From Hermatobates lingyangjiaoensis (lineage: Eukaryota; Arthropoda; Insecta; Hemiptera; Hermatobatidae), in assembly GCA_026182355.1 (NCBI GenBank), contig JAPFBL010000070.1:469501-533500 (forward strand): DNA of 64,000 bases, read 5' to 3'. A model generated the notes under the pieces. It was given only the letters and a program-made list of their open reading frames with translations. It made no database searches and was not told the DNA's origin. How positions within the stretch are numbered: the first letter of the stretch is position 1; each line of letters opens with the position of its first letter. Below are positions 1 to 12,844 of the stretch, in pieces. A program made the translations under genes and the position numbers.

Positions 1-809
1 CTTCTAAAAAAAAAAAATTCTATAAAATATATATGTTATACTGAGCAGTCGTTGACGGGCTGCACTTTGTAACACCTGGTTTAAGAGTATTTGAGATCTG
101 TGTAGCAGAACGTGTTCGTCACACTCACTTAGGAGACAGTGCGCCGGCTGGAGTCTCTTATCTGTAGGTCACAACCAAGAGACTGTGTAAACAATCCCCA
201 TAAAGAGAACTGTTCAACAAGTACAACAACCAACCAATTCTTTTTAATGATATACATTAAAACCGTGTTCATTCTACGTCTAAAGTTTGAATTTTTTTAT
301 CTTCAAGTTTATAAGAATACAATGACCTAGTTGAATTGTAATATAGAATTGAAAATTTCTTGTGATAAACAGAACTGATAAGACTCCGTTTCTACTGTAA
401 CAATAATCACAATAGGATTATTGCTATTCTGTCTGTATCTAAATGAAATTTGATATTCTCTTTTCATTGTAACAGAGTTCAATTGAACAATGGGATTTCC
501 TCCTCCAATTCTTTAATTCTTGATATACTCCCATCTTTTCTATCTCATGATTGAGATCATCAGTTATTATAGGCTTACTAAAAGTATGCAAACGATTATT
601 TGTGCTTATTTTTGTACTGGAAAAGTATTTTTGTACAGTACATAGAATAATATACAAAATCTATTCGTTATATATCATTATATACGTAATATAATAATTT
701 TATATATAGATATATATATATGATCTTTCTTTGGGTTTTCATATATTATATTATATATTATAATATATTTTATATATATTATATATTTCACATGTTTTTA
801 TATATATGA
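1..809. other. AT-rich intergenic sequence
   Basis: No gene or recognisable element was identified. Positions 680-800 are an irregular mix of TA/TAT microsatellite. The short ORFs here have no recognisable domain and no codon signal. Confidence 0.5.
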
Positions 810-902
810 CTCAGTTGGGTTTTTGACTCTGACGAAGACTGCTTGTACGGTTGAAAGATCTTAGTCTTGTTTTCCCATTTCATATTGTGGTTTCATCATA
901 TA

Positions 903-905
<3 letters not shown>
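810..905 (+). repeat. Penelope-type terminal repeat, family P
   Basis: One copy of a repeat found at least eight times in the window. Its key block is CTGACGA, a short stem (ACCG/CGGT in better copies), then GAAAGATCTTAGTC and a TTTTCCCATTTC tail. It is followed directly by a (TA)n run (898-939). The same block ends the Penelope-like ORF remnant at 31.2-31.44 kb, which is why I assign it to that element class. Confidence 0.6.

Positions 906-939
<34 letters not shown>
898..939. repeat. (TA)n microsatellite
   Basis: About 40 bp of nearly pure TA, directly abutting the family P repeat. Confidence 0.85.
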
Positions 940-942
<3 letters not shown>

Positions 943-944
943 TA

Positions 945-1080
945 CATCCAGTAAAATGAAAGGCTCGTGTGGACAATAAAAACTTTAACCAATAGGAAGG
1001 AACAACGAAAGTCACTATAGAACTCACTTCGATATTTCGACATCCGCCGTCATCAGGAAGAAATGTGAAATACTTGCGTT
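945..1080 (-). repeat. Penelope-type terminal repeat, family Q
   Basis: Read on the minus strand it contains CTGATGACGGCGGATGTC followed by GAAATATCGAAGTGAG. The same module recurs near 28400, 29565 and 34431 and in the fold-back at 26.9-27.05 kb. It is a hammerhead-like terminal module. No coding remnant is attached. Confidence 0.5.
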
Positions 1081-1133
1081 TAGAAGCGATTTTCCTATTT
1101 ATTAAAGTTTATAAATATATATATATATATATA

Positions 1134-1184
1134 TAAGAAATGGGAAAAATGACTAACCTCTTTCAACCAAAACAAGTCTTGGTA
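1134..1184 (-). repeat. Degenerate family P repeat
   Basis: A minus-strand copy. GAAATGGGAAAA and CTTTCAACC...ACAAG correspond to the 3' part of the family P block. It follows a (TA)n run at 1110-1134. Confidence 0.45.
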
Positions 1185-3360
1185 TATCCGGAAGTATATC
1201 CGGCGACACTAATGTTCCTTGTCTCTTCTCGATCGTTTAGTCTTTCGTTTGCTAAAGTCCAGAATTGCTACCAAAGCAACGAGACATCCTTACTCTCCAA
1301 AGGCTCACTGAGAAGCCACAACTTTCACTACAAATAAACTAAATTTACAGAAGAAACACTTAAAAGAGATCACAAAAACTCGCGAATATATGTTGACTAC
1401 CTCGTCAATAGGTAAAAACGTCTGGAAACTAGTGAAGATAGGTAAAATAGATAGAAACAAGCGAGGACTGAAGTCAAGTCCAATTGAAGAGGCACTAGTC
1501 AGTGTAGCGAACTTACGGAGGGAGAGGAGACAAGAAGAAATAAGAAAAAGAAAAAAGTAAAAATATTCTTTAAACAAGAAATATTACAAATTTATAAAAA
1601 CGAACTGTAATTTTAAAAATAAATAAGTAAACGAAATTGTTTAAAAAGACTAAATAAGTAATAAATAATAATTAACAATTGGGGTTGATCCCTGGAACAG
1701 ATCTACATCACAGGAGACAAATAAGTTCTTCAAATATCTCTTGGTAAGTAGATCTCCTCCCGTGTTTAACCTCAATCTTTAATTATTCTTATAATTTACT
1801 GAACCATTTTAAAGAATTTGTTCACTGGCTTATTTTTCATTCATAGTTTGTTTTTTAAATTTTTAATATTTTTCGTATTTTTAAAATGTTATTATTTATT
1901 TTTGTTATTATTTCCTAAAAAACTATCTGGACAACGTAAAAATCAACACATTGAGAACATTCCAAACGTTAAATGCAGTTAGAGGAAATGCTGGAGCTAT
2001 AAGGTGAGCAAGGGTGGATATCTTGCTTATGCGTGGTGTGGTCGAAAGACTGAGGTACATGTCAATAAATCAAACAAGGATATCTTGCTTAGCAGGGAAG
2101 TTAACAAGAAATTTGGGTTAATAATGGAACAAGTTTGACAGCCACGTTCCCCACACTTACCATTTCTACTAATCTAGTAGTAAAAGGATTTAAGACAGAT
2201 TACAGTAAGAAATAGGAGAGATCGAGGAACATTAAAGTAATGTCATTCTTATAACAATGCCCAGCTTATGAGCTCCTCGGAAGAAAGAAATCAAAAGCTA
2301 TGTATCGCTGCAGTCACTTCAAGGAACAGCCTTTTAAACCATCTCATCAGATACAACAAAACTGTTGATAAAACTAACAGGATAGCCCCTAAATTTACAC
2401 TCGTCTAATAATAATAATAATGTATGGAACTAATATCTAGAAAATCAAAATAACTGAATTAATATGAATCATATTAAGTGACATATATAATAACTTAGTG
2501 TCAAACTTCATTGAGAAAATTGTATTTAAAATAGTTAAATGTCAATGTAATAAGGCTTTTGCTTGCTTTAAAATCAATTAAATAAATTACCTGAACTACA
2601 TGTTATTTGTTTATATACTGATTTAAAAGTTAAGTAAAATTGTCAACAAATGCTTAGTAATCTACTAATAAAATGAGCCCACAGTTGGATTTTGTTGAAG
2701 GTAAATAAAGCTAGTTTAGGGAGTCTACTGCATAAAGAGCGCTAACCAATCCCTTCTGTATTTGTTACACATTCATTCCAGGCGTTTTTTTATTCATGTG
2801 AAAAAAAAACATTCAACGGATTGGAAACTTACTATCTTTAAATCTTTTTCTAAAACAATTTGTCGACTGTTTTTAATTAAAAGTTTAATTTTAAAATAAA
2901 TCGCTCGTTATATCGTTATTTTGAATGATTTTCTTTCTTCAGTTAATTGGAATGATTGAAACTAAATTAAGTTAATTGAAAAGGACTGCATTGCCAATTG
3001 ATATAATGAAGTGAATTAGTTCTAAGACAAGGTGTAGGTTTCAATTAACGGTTATCAGTTTAACGTGGAGTTTTCTTGAGTTTCAAAAACAAAAGCAATT
3101 TCCAAACTTTGTCATTAAACTTTAACAACAAATTTGAAATTTCTATTAGTTATTTCTTTTAAACAGAATAATTTCATTTCATTTACGATTTTAATTGTAG
3201 ATTTAATGAATATATTAAACTTATTTATTACATTATTTCAATTAAAGTATTTAAATGCATTCTGATATTAAATCAATAAGGCAAACTATTTGAAAATGAT
3301 TAAAATATGTAATTTGTTGCAACTTTCTAAAAATAGATGTCAGACTCTACTCAAGTTAAC
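1185..3360. other. Intergenic sequence, no gene seen
   Basis: AT-rich sequence with no recognisable coding domain. A moderately GC-richer patch at 1380-1560 gives a basic, Lys/Arg/Glu-rich reading on the plus strand that matches no family I know. The rest shows nothing. Confidence 0.4.
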
Positions 3361-3865
3361 AGTTTATGGACTACCAGGGCATCCATCAGGATTCGGACGT
3401 CCCCCAAATGGGGAATATGCCCATTTCCCTGGGACTGCGGCTCACTTCTAGAGGGATTATCAGTAATGAAGTCTCCCAGCCCAGTTCAGTTCAAAGACTT
3501 TTCCCACTGGTAAGGATCGAGGTTTGGTTTTCTCTTGATGCCCTGCAGGTACGCTCCCGAGAATCTGCTGCTTCTCACATAGTGACTCCCTTCAACACAA
3601 GGGACTAGGTGAGAAACAATAACCACCACGAGTCCAACACTAATACTGCGACATGGGGAATCCCAAAAGAGGCTCCGCAAGAGTTCTAGGATAGAGCTAG
3701 GGTCCCTAGTGCCCTTGTGAACCTGCCTTGGCTATATGTTAGGTCACTGGCCACAAAGACTTCCGCCTGTTGACCAGACTACGCAATCAGCGTAACAACT
3801 TGCCCACTCTAGCGACGAGAACACCGATGGGTAAACATACGGGAATCAGGAGGTCTGCCCCCCCG
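3361..3865. other. GC-richer flank of the minisatellite, unidentified
   Basis: About 500 bp of clearly higher GC than the surroundings, leading without a break into the minisatellite. Both strands have short open frames but I recognise no domain. It may be the non-coding end of a transposable element that carries the tandem array; that is a guess from composition only. Confidence 0.35.
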
Positions 3866-4798
3866 CGTGAGGAAAACCCTCCATAGGGAGGACTCCTCAG
3901 CCCTCGTAAGGAAAACCCTCCATAGGGAGGACTCCCAGCCCTCGTGAGGAAAACCCTCCATAGGGAGGACTCCTCAGCCCTCGTGAGGAAAACCTTCCAT
4001 AGGGAGGACTCCTCAGCCCTCGTGAGGAAAACCTTCCATAGGGAGGACTCCTCAGCCCTCGTAAGGAAAACCCTCCATAGGGAGGACTCCCAGCCCTCGT
4101 GAGGAAAACCCTCCATAGGGAGGACTCCCAGCCCTCGTGAGGAAAACCCTCCATAGGGAGGACTCCTCAGCCCTCGTGAGGAAAACCCTCCATAGGGAGG
4201 ACTCCCAGCCCTCGTAAGGAAAACCCTCCATAGGGAGGACTCCTCAGCCCTCGTGAGGAAAACCCTCCATAGGGAGGACTCCTCAGCCCTCGTGAGGAAA
4301 ACCCTCCATAGGGAGGACTCCTCAGCCCTCGTGAGGAAAACCCTCCATAGGGAGGACTCCCAGCCCTCGTGAGGAAAACCCTCCATAGGGAGGACTCCTC
4401 AGCCCTCGTGAGGAAAACCCTCCATAGGGAGGACTCCTCAGCCCTCGTGAGGAAAACCCTCCATAGGGAGGACTCCTCAGCCCTCGTGAGGAAAACCCTC
4501 CATAGGGAGGACTCCCAGCCCTCGTGAGGAAAACCCTCCATAGGGAGGACTCCTCAGCCCTCGTGAGGAAAACCCTCCATAGGGAGGACTCCCAGCCCTC
4601 GTGAGGAAAACCCTCCATAGGGAGGACTCCTCAGCCCTCGTGAGGAAAACCCTCCATAGGGAGGACTCCCAGCCCTCGTGAGGAAAACCCTCCATAGGGA
4701 GGACTCCCAGCCCTCGTAAGGAAAACCCTCCATAGGGAGGACTCCTCAGCCCTCGTGAGGAAAACCTTCCATAGGGAGGACTCCTCAGTCATCGTGAG
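3866..4798. repeat. Minisatellite, 24 copies of a 39/38-bp unit
   Basis: Twenty-four tandem units, each containing CCATAGGGAGGACTC and CCCTCGTGAGGAAAACC. Two length variants are mixed: 39 bp (junction ACTCCTCAGCC, 15 copies) and 38 bp (ACTCCCAGCC, 9 copies). Point variants (CCTT for CCCT; GTAAGG for GTGAGG) recur at scattered positions. Each unit holds a small palindrome, CCTCC-ATAG-GGAGG. Because 38 is not a multiple of 3, the minus-strand frame jumps between units, so the long minus-strand ORFs are artefacts of the repeat. Confidence 0.95.
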
Positions 4799-6729
4799 AG
4801 CCAACTTTTTAAAAATCAGTAATTTTACATTTTTTGCTGTTATATAGATTGTTTACTTAAATTAAATGTAGATTGTCTATCGCTACACAGTAAACGAAAT
4901 ATTTATATCAGCCACACTTTCCACTATCAATGCAACACTAAAAGGTAAAAACCTGACAGGTGTGAGTATTGGAATACTTGTTTTTACCTGTCACCACTTT
5001 CTAAATGTATTTCTTGTGAGTTGCCTGAAACAATTTTATAGGTTTAATTGTTGTCAGTTACTTGACACTACTTTGTAAGTGTAATTTCTACCTGACACCA
5101 CTTTGTGAGTGTAATTCTTGTGAGTTATCTGCAAACACTTTGTAAATGAAATATTTGCGAGTATCTATGGCATTTTGTAAATTTTGGGTTATCAGTCATT
5201 ATTTATTTGGTCAAAACATGTAACCAAATCATATCAAGGAGACTTACTCTATATTAATTTGCTGCAACATTTTAAATATTGTACGAAGGGAGAAATATCT
5301 TTGTTGAGGGGGCCTAGTCTCCAGGTTATAGTTACCAGTACTATAGTTACTCCAGCAATGTACACAGTGGGCAAAGCCCTCAGTGATACTTTCATTTGGA
5401 TGCTGTCTTTCAACATTGCTGAGTTATCCCAAATCACTACAAATACCAACTGATGGTGAGGACCAGCGAAATGTCGAAGCAAACGTCAACAAGGAACGGC
5501 CGGTACATTCCAAAGGCCGACCTGGCTTGGAGTCTGTGGCGGAGCTGAAGTTAACCTGTTTACTGTTACCTTGAAGCCATCAAAGCAGTCACGCTACTAG
5601 AAAAATATTTTAGTATTTTTTTATGTTTTTGTGTTTATTTTTGTTTAGTGTGATGTCTGTTGTGGACGCCCACTGAAGGTGATTAGAGGTGGATAGAGGT
5701 GGTTAGTAAATCATTTACTAAAATGGGTGATTTCTGTAAATATAACGATGCTAAATGAATCACATAATATATTGGACTTGATTTTAAAAAAAATGGACAT
5801 TTTATTTTGAACTAGAATATTTGATATATTTTGTAATTTAAAATAATAAATATAAAATTTTTGTATAAAAAGCAAAAATACATAAAAAAAATAGAATCAG
5901 TTATAATAGTTGTAATATCAATATATAAGCGTTTATTTTTGTAGATCACACAGCTGATGCAAATAATTTCATTAGTATAACTACAGCAGTAATAACATTT
6001 TTGAAAAACCAAAGTGAACATTTCTTGATACGAAATATTCTCATACAAGAGAACATGGCTTTTGTTCAAATAGCCAGTGGATTTCTTACATCTTTTACTT
6101 GACATCCTTCTACATTGAATATTAAAGTAAAAGTTTCAAATATAAACAGGAAAATACCCTTTTTCTCTCTGAAAAACATCATAAACAGCGAAGAAAAAAA
6201 TGTTGTTTTAAGATGATTTATAGTTAAAGATGTACGATTATTACATTTATTAATCTCTAAACGAAAGATTTCAATTTTGAATTATCTTTTATATTTTTGG
6301 TTTTTTATAGACTTATTATACTGTGAATTTTATGTCTTCTAAGTATTTAAAAAGATCATTTTCCTTCCTCTTTAGCAAATAACATATATACAATTTTTTT
6401 CTGAGTGAGTGTTATCATTTTCCTGCACAATATTATTCCTCTTACATCTCATATACGTCAATAAACAATTTAAACTATTCCTTTATAAAATCAATTTTAT
6501 CTCAGTGGATTTGCTCAAAAAATTTCTAAGTCAATGTAAACAATGAAAAAAAATATAAAAAATTCGACAAGTATAGCAGGTGATCTCTTACTCTAAGATA
6601 AACAAACAGTTTTTATAGCGTTATTGCTCTTTCCCATAAGTGAAACTTCATGATTTTTTTTTTATGAATTGCTTATTTTTTGGCCACTCCAGATTTTTTT
6701 TTTATATTTTTTAATTTTTAATTGAACAT
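4799..6729. other. Intergenic sequence with weak internal repetition
   Basis: Positions 4940-5165 hold an irregular repeat of phrases like CACTTTGTAAGTG and TCTTGTGAGTT. Positions 5440-5700 are somewhat GC-richer without a recognisable ORF. The remainder is AT-rich with nothing identified. Confidence 0.4.
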
Positions 6730-6801
6730 TTCAGGACCCCGCGAAACACTGAACCCGCCAAAACTGAAAACTTAACCGCGAACTAGCGAGAGATTACTGT
6801 A
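6730..6801 (-). mobile_element. Solo end of a pogo/Tigger-like element
   Basis: Read on the minus strand from 6799 it begins CAGTAATCTCTCGCTAGTTC and continues with a GCGG segment. This is a typical pogo/Tigger-type inverted-repeat start, preceded by the TA target at 6800-6801. The opposite end is not found, so this is a fragment. Confidence 0.5.
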
Positions 6802-7179
6802 TTACATCATGAAATCTTTGCACTGAGAAATACGCAAATACATATAATCATAATATACCAACATAAAGAACAGTATCGAGTTATATATAGAACTAAATTG
6901 TTCTATATTTATTTTTTTTTTTTTGCCAAATTTAAACAGAAACTAGATTTATTGTCCTTTTTGAACATGAAGTAAATTGAAGTGATATTTAACAAACAAG
7001 AACTAAATATAATAAAAGGATCAGTTGAGAAATTAAGTCTATGTAATCGAGTATGTTTATTCATGTGTAAAAATTTGTCGCAAGTGTTTACTTTATGTAA
7101 TTGAATTGAACTGTGTCCATACCAATTATAATGGATATGATTATAATTGATTATAATTGATTCCTACAATTATAATTAA

Positions 7180-8015
7180 CTAGCAAACGTACCCGACTTT
7201 GACGGAATCAAAAATTCTATTATACTTGGTATTCCAAAATATCAATTGTAGTATTATACTAATACTATAATTAGAAATTATAGAATAGTAGAAAATACCA
7301 TTATTAGTACAGTGTTAAACAAATGCCTCTGTATACACCACATTAGCTGTCTGTCTTTCAGGTTCGCGGAAGAACAAACAGTTGGAACCTCTGACTCTTG
7401 AGCAAGTAAACTATAGTTGACCATGTGAGAAAAACTTGGTCTCGCTAACTTGGATTCCTGCGTTAGATAAAGTCACCGTTTGCGACTTAGTTAACGTCAT
7501 TGCGAAATAGACTCTAACGGGACTTTGCAATCATTTCAACGGAAACAGACAGTGGCTCGGAATCAATGGTATGCGTGGTATTCACACAGACTCCCCAATA
7601 CCACATCCAGTCATTATGTCCGCCTCTATGGCATATCTGTGTAGAGCACGAACTCAGAGTCGTGTCCCGTTGCACAGTTTTGGGGCACTCATGTTTCGTA
7701 ACATGAAATTTGTTACTTCTACTAAATTGCAGCATGATTGGTGCTCTTACATTAAGTTTTTACTCATGAGCAGGCAGTCCAGGAGAAATAAATTCGGAGT
7801 CAAGAAATTCAATTAGATAATGAACTGCTTCTTCATCACTAATCCAATCTCTTTACTGACTTGTAAGTTCTTTCCTCGGTATGATATAGCGTAAGAACTT
7901 GTTTGTTGATTTTTCCTGCCTGTTCATATTAAGAGTTGAGAATTGCTCGTTTACAAAACTATTTATTCTTAATAGATAGTACATCCTCAACTCTGGGAAA
8001 CACCTTTTCAAAGAT
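7180..8015 (-). pseudogene. Helitron Rep/helicase remnant (PIF1-like helicase C-terminus) with 3' end
   Basis: Translating the minus strand in changing frames gives blocks typical of the C-terminal part of Helitron helicases: KRAIL, then ISDEEAVHYLIEFL, PGLPAHE, APIML, then MLRNMSAPKLCNGTRL, MTGCG, FAMTLTKSQ and FFSHGQL. In the family these lie in the same order. Several stops, frameshifts and a roughly 30-bp insertion after APIML show it is dead. The minus-strand 3' end reads GGGTACGTTTGCTAG at 7180, preceded by a near-palindrome (CCGTC-AAA-GTCGG). This matches the CTRR terminus and hairpin of Helitrons. Confidence 0.75.
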
Positions 8016-10777
8016 GTGAAATACGCAATATATTCATATGCTCCAATGAAATTAAAATCAACTAACAATACCTACTTGCTTCACCTGTGTATTTTCAAAA
8101 CAAACTTGTCTGTGAAGTTAGGAAAATACCCTTAAAGCCCTATAACTTCGTTTCTGTACTGAATTATGAATCTATTTAGAGCCCATATTTTAAGTTAGGC
8201 ATACACAAATCCAGTGTCAAAGTTTCAGCTCAGCATGTCTTATGGTAGCTGAGTTTACTTGTGACAAAGTTTTGCGGACAAAGAGACAAACCGGCAGAAA
8301 TTTTTCTAAGGATTGATTCGGTTTCTCCAATGTATGAAACGCAAAGAAAACTTGAAATGAGTCAGTTCTAAGCAATGTACACACAAAATCATTATTTTAT
8401 TTATATAGATTACTTTGCTTTCAGACGCAGATCCCCGCCCTATTGGATTTACAAGGTTCTGAGGAGGCCCATTACGGCACTGCTCCAACGAAGAAATAGT
8501 CGAAAACAATGTTGACTAATGTTTAACTGTTCCACTTTATTTCAATTCATCCCTTTTTTTTTCATTTTTCTCATTAAAGCTACTGAACATGAATGATAAG
8601 TAGTAAGTTCTACTATTAGTTTTTTTTTACTTTTTTTTGACTGCATTCTAATCCTTTTTCTGTGTTTTTTTGTCTCTCTCTGCTAAGTATTTTAGTAATA
8701 TTAATAAAAACTTGTTTAATTGTAAAAAAAATACGAAAACGGTAATCCAAAAAAATGTTTGTTTTTATTTTTATTAGTTGGTGTGGATTTGGATAGTTAC
8801 AAAGACTGTATATATTTACAACTTCGTACTGGCCAGAGACTATCCGAGTGGCCCCTGAGTTGGGGTACCATCATGACAACAGCCTGCAGTCCCCGAGACT
8901 GCGCATAATTAGAACTGATGATATCATAAGAAGACTATAGGTGACATTCACCATACTTTTAACAATCATCAGCAATAGTGCTCTCAATACAGGTACTTTT
9001 CTTATAAATGTTATTTCCAAAACATTTCAAATTATTTTAACATTCCATGAGATAATTACTTCGTAATTTATTGTAAACCAGCAAAAGATAAGAAAACCCA
9101 CTTTAAAAATGAACATTCAAAATAATATCCATTAATATTCAGATAGCAATAGTTGATACTAATCTGCTTCGAAATTATATAAGAAGCTTTCAAATGCAAA
9201 GTTTTATCACAAAATAATGCAATGTTCAAGCAGTGACAAGGTATAAATGATAATGGAAATCGATTCACATTTTTGACAGGCACTCACCATAAGCGGATAA
9301 ACTAAAAGAAGTACACCACGTGTTTGAAATGTCTTGTTCAACACTTTGTTTTGGCTGCAACATTTCTTATAATTACCAAGTATGAGTATGTAACATATAA
9401 TAAGTGAATAAGCTATTTTATAATTACATATGTTAATGCTTTACTAACTAATCCAAGTTAACAACTTCGTATACCAATGTTGGCAAATTAACAAAAGGCA
9501 GGACACTTTTTCGCGCGCTCTGTACACTAATATCAAATTTTTTTTGTTGCTCTTGGTACACTCGTCACGACTATATGGTCACAGTTTTGTCTATACAGCA
9601 TGTATTGTTTTGATATGAGGGACATAAAGGTCCCTCAATTTTTTTGCTGTTCAAAATTACCTGTGGATAAAGTTATATTACTTATAAACATTTCTTTGCT
9701 CAAGTTGACTCACCGTACCTGGTGAGTCACTCGAAAACACTCACTGTCAACATTTCGAGAGTTTTCGAGCACATAATAACAATTTTTATACAAAATTCAA
9801 TACAAACTTTCAGCTCCATTATTTTCAACAACCAAAAATCGCCAAGCACACAAACACACGTCTTGCCTCATTAACCTGTTCTAACTTCACACATAAAAAC
9901 AACACATGCTATATAGTCAAAACGGTGAACATATGTCAGTGACATGGAGTATGAAAATGACATGCATTCTTATTTCAATTACACAGTATATAATAATTTG
10001 TAGAAGAAAATACAATGTCTTTTGAAATTACTATCAGTCTTTTTGTTTCTAAAAAATGTTTTTTTATCACATCTAACTCTGTTTTGACAGTAAGCCTTTT
10101 AATACATGTCAGTTTAAAAATGATGAGGAAGAGATGATGACTCATCTCTTCCAAAGAATATTTCATTTCACTATAGCGCACGTCGTAATTAGCACTTCCA
10201 GACCATAGGACAACTGCCATTGAATTGATGTGTTTTATTTGTGAAGAGCTCAGCAAGTATAGTAGTATATGTAAAAGAGGAGTTGTTTGTGTGGTTGAAT
10301 GATCTAATAGGTCAAGATTTATAAAATGGTTAGCGCTACTAGCATTAGATGTCTTAAGAGTAGGTCAAGAGGGGCGATTAGATTAATTCAGGTAGGTTAC
10401 ATATTTTTACACACGTATAGTATATAGCTATACTGTAAGTAGTATATGGGCTTAAGTGGGTTGGGGAAGATAGACGCTTGGATTAAGTGCTTGGACAAGA
10501 TTTCGATGGTGGGTGATTTTTTGTTTCAATGGTGCGAGTCGAGTGGAGTGATGTACAGATCAATATATTCCCATCATATCGTTGCACATCCACATTACTA
10601 GCTAATAAATAAATCCCTCGCTATAAATCAGGCTCATTTGGAACAAGGTCTGTTCTTTGTCGAAGCATTCAACCACACTGCATCATGGGTTGGGTTGAAC
10701 GTATGACCACCCTATCTGGAGTATTCCCGGATTAAGAAAATTGAATATATACAGTAAAGTCCTAGTTTTGCTTTACT
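8016..10777. other. Intergenic sequence, no gene seen
   Basis: Mostly AT-rich. Slightly GC-richer patches occur at 8100-8300, 8400-8500 and 8820-8920, without recognisable coding content. Nothing else was identified. Confidence 0.4.
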
Positions 10778-10846
10778 ATGGAATTGAACCCCGGATCTAT
10801 CAGTCCAGAGGCGAGCGCGTTGCCAATGGGCTAAGTGGCCCCCAAG
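10778..10846 (-). mobile_element. tRNA-like head of a SINE (fragment)
   Basis: The minus strand reads a tRNA-like segment with TTAGCCCATTGG (A-box region), GCTCGCCTCTGGACTG and GGGGTTCAATTCC (B box). The same GCTCGCCTCTGGACTGGTAG core occurs in the SINEs at 11142, 16603, 61076 and 61583. No acceptor stem or long body is seen, so it is a SINE head rather than a tRNA gene. Confidence 0.6.
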
Positions 10847-11141
10847 TGTATGACAACATCCTCTTTTAGATTTCCACCTGTTGCTCTGACTGTGCATTCA
10901 GGCAGCCAGTAGCAACACTCGCCAGTTGATTCCTTAAAAGACACATTTAAATCAGAGAACCAACCACATTCAAAGAAGGGAGTTCTTGACCTTTTAAGAG
11001 AATAAAAAAGGGTGCTTCTAGGGAGTGAAAAGTCTGATCGATTTTTTATTTTTCATCCATTTTATTTATGTTAGTGCCACATTGTGTAATTGATTTTATA
11101 AGTCTTAAGTTTTATCTCACTCACTAAAGGTAGTGATGGAG

Positions 11142-11433
11142 GTCAGGTTAGCTCAGTGGCAACGTGCTCGCCTCTGGACTGGTAGGTCCTGGGTTCGATA
11201 CCCACTCTAAATCTCGATTTATTTACGTGGGTCATGAATAAATCAGGGCATGTTCGTCCCTGGGAGAGGGCATTAAACCGTCGCTTCCGAGCCTGTTCGA
11301 TGTTTACTCTAAATACATTTAAGTTGAGAAAAATTAGAATTCCCAACATATAATAATGGGAGATGCATATTCCCTCGAAGAATCAGAATTTGGAGGGTGA
11401 CTTTGTCAGTCCCACATTCATAAAAAAAAAAAA
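11142..11433 (+). mobile_element. tRNA-derived SINE with poly(A) tail
   Basis: The head has TTAGCTCAGTGG (A box) and GGGTTCGATACCC (B box). The body shares TAAACCGTCG...TTCCGAGCC with the other copies. The tail differs from the copies at 16.6 and 61 kb and ends in a 12-nt poly(A) at 11422-11433. Plus-strand orientation. Confidence 0.8.
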
Positions 11434-12232
11434 GTAGAAATCTTTAGCCAGCATGAGGCTTACAACCTACAGCGTTACCTCATCTTCAACTGATGATCTG
11501 GGTAAGATTCTCATTACCCAGATGAAAAGCCTAAGACACGGCCAAGATTCGAAGCACATCTTCAGTCCTGAAGGCCAACACCTGTCCCCACTCACTGAAC
11601 AAAACGAATATATGACATCGCCAAATGTTACTAACTAATGGCAGTTTCATGCTATGGCCCTTTTACCTGTTTCTAACCAACCATTACCCAAAAATCATAA
11701 TCTACACCAACTATAAATCAAATATTGTGTATACTAAACTTGTACATACAATCTAAAAATGTGTAAAAAAGCTGCTAATGATTTAAAGATTTCTGGTAAC
11801 TTATTAAACATGTTAGCATGAAATTGTATTATATGGTTAATTAATTACTTTAAATACATCTGAAAATGATTCAAGTAATATAGTTGGAAAACTTTGTATA
11901 ACTTGTTCGAATTTGAAATGTTTTCAATGATAGTAGGATTGGTCCTTGATTGACTTTGGAGCAAAACTATCTCCTCTATTTTTGCACAACTTCTATTTCC
12001 TAAAAGGAATTAATATATAAACTTTTCAATTTATTATATTCACGTTCAAATAATTTGAAATATTTAAATAAACTCACCTAAAGATAAAGTAAAATGGACC
12101 ATCAATGCATTTCTGTCATCGAATATTTGCAATCTATTTGAAAATAAGAATTAATCAATAAATTTATAATTATTGTGATTTTGAAGTATATAATACTTAC
12201 AAATATAAAAACCGTAATATTATTGGAACTAA
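11434..12232. other. Intergenic sequence, nothing identified
   Basis: AT-rich, no recognisable gene or element. Confidence 0.4.
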
Positions 12233-12300
12233 TACAGTTGAACCTTGCTTGACGAATATTTTGTTTAACGTACATTTTTACAACAAAAACAGAGATAAGG
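12233..12300 (+). mobile_element. Solo end of a pogo/Tigger-like element
   Basis: TA followed by CAGTTGAACCTTGCTTGACG at 12235. This type of inverted repeat is common to pogo/Tigger DNA transposons. No matching right end was found. Confidence 0.4.
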
Positions 12301-12844
12301 CACCTTGAACGTAGTAGATCTGCCATCTATGTTAACTCAACAGAGGATAATGTGGTTTGAAGTCATTTGTTCTTGGTCACACAGTAAACAATTGCTTGTG
12401 GAGAGCCTTAGGCGCGAGGTAATCGTGTCCAGTCCACACGACGGATCTTACAGACATTTTACCTTCAGTGTTGTTCTAGAAATTGAAAACATAGTTCATT
12501 TATTTTAAGCACCATTTCAGTTATGAATAAATCAGTTTATTCATAACAATGCTGTTTTCATTTGCTACACTTAAAGGCTTTATATTTAGTGCAGTTCTAG
12601 AGGAGTAAACTGTGGCTCATTTGTTATTTGGCACTAATTGATTATAGGAATAAGCCACATTCTCTGTTGATTTCACAGAGGGAAACTAAATTTTTACTTA
12701 CTGAGATTTAGCTGACAAGAGATTTTATGTCTGGTATGTGGCATTGTTAAGACTCGGATCAGAACAGCCCCACACATTATCAACGCATTACTTTGATTTT
12801 GCCTGTTTTCTTACTTAAAGTTAATAATAAAGTACAGTTAGGCC

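Noticed and set aside
3787..4695. Long overlapping minus-strand ORFs with repeated 'SLWRVFLTRA' units
   Set aside because: They are forced by the 39-bp unit length. The 38-bp units break the frame and there is no start context, domain or unique sequence.
3866..4798. CRISPR-like array
   Set aside because: The units are contiguous without unique spacers, and the context is a eukaryotic genome with introns.
11142..11220. Apparent tRNA gene
   Set aside because: A and B boxes are present, but no acceptor stem or proper anticodon arm, and the same head recurs with SINE bodies elsewhere.
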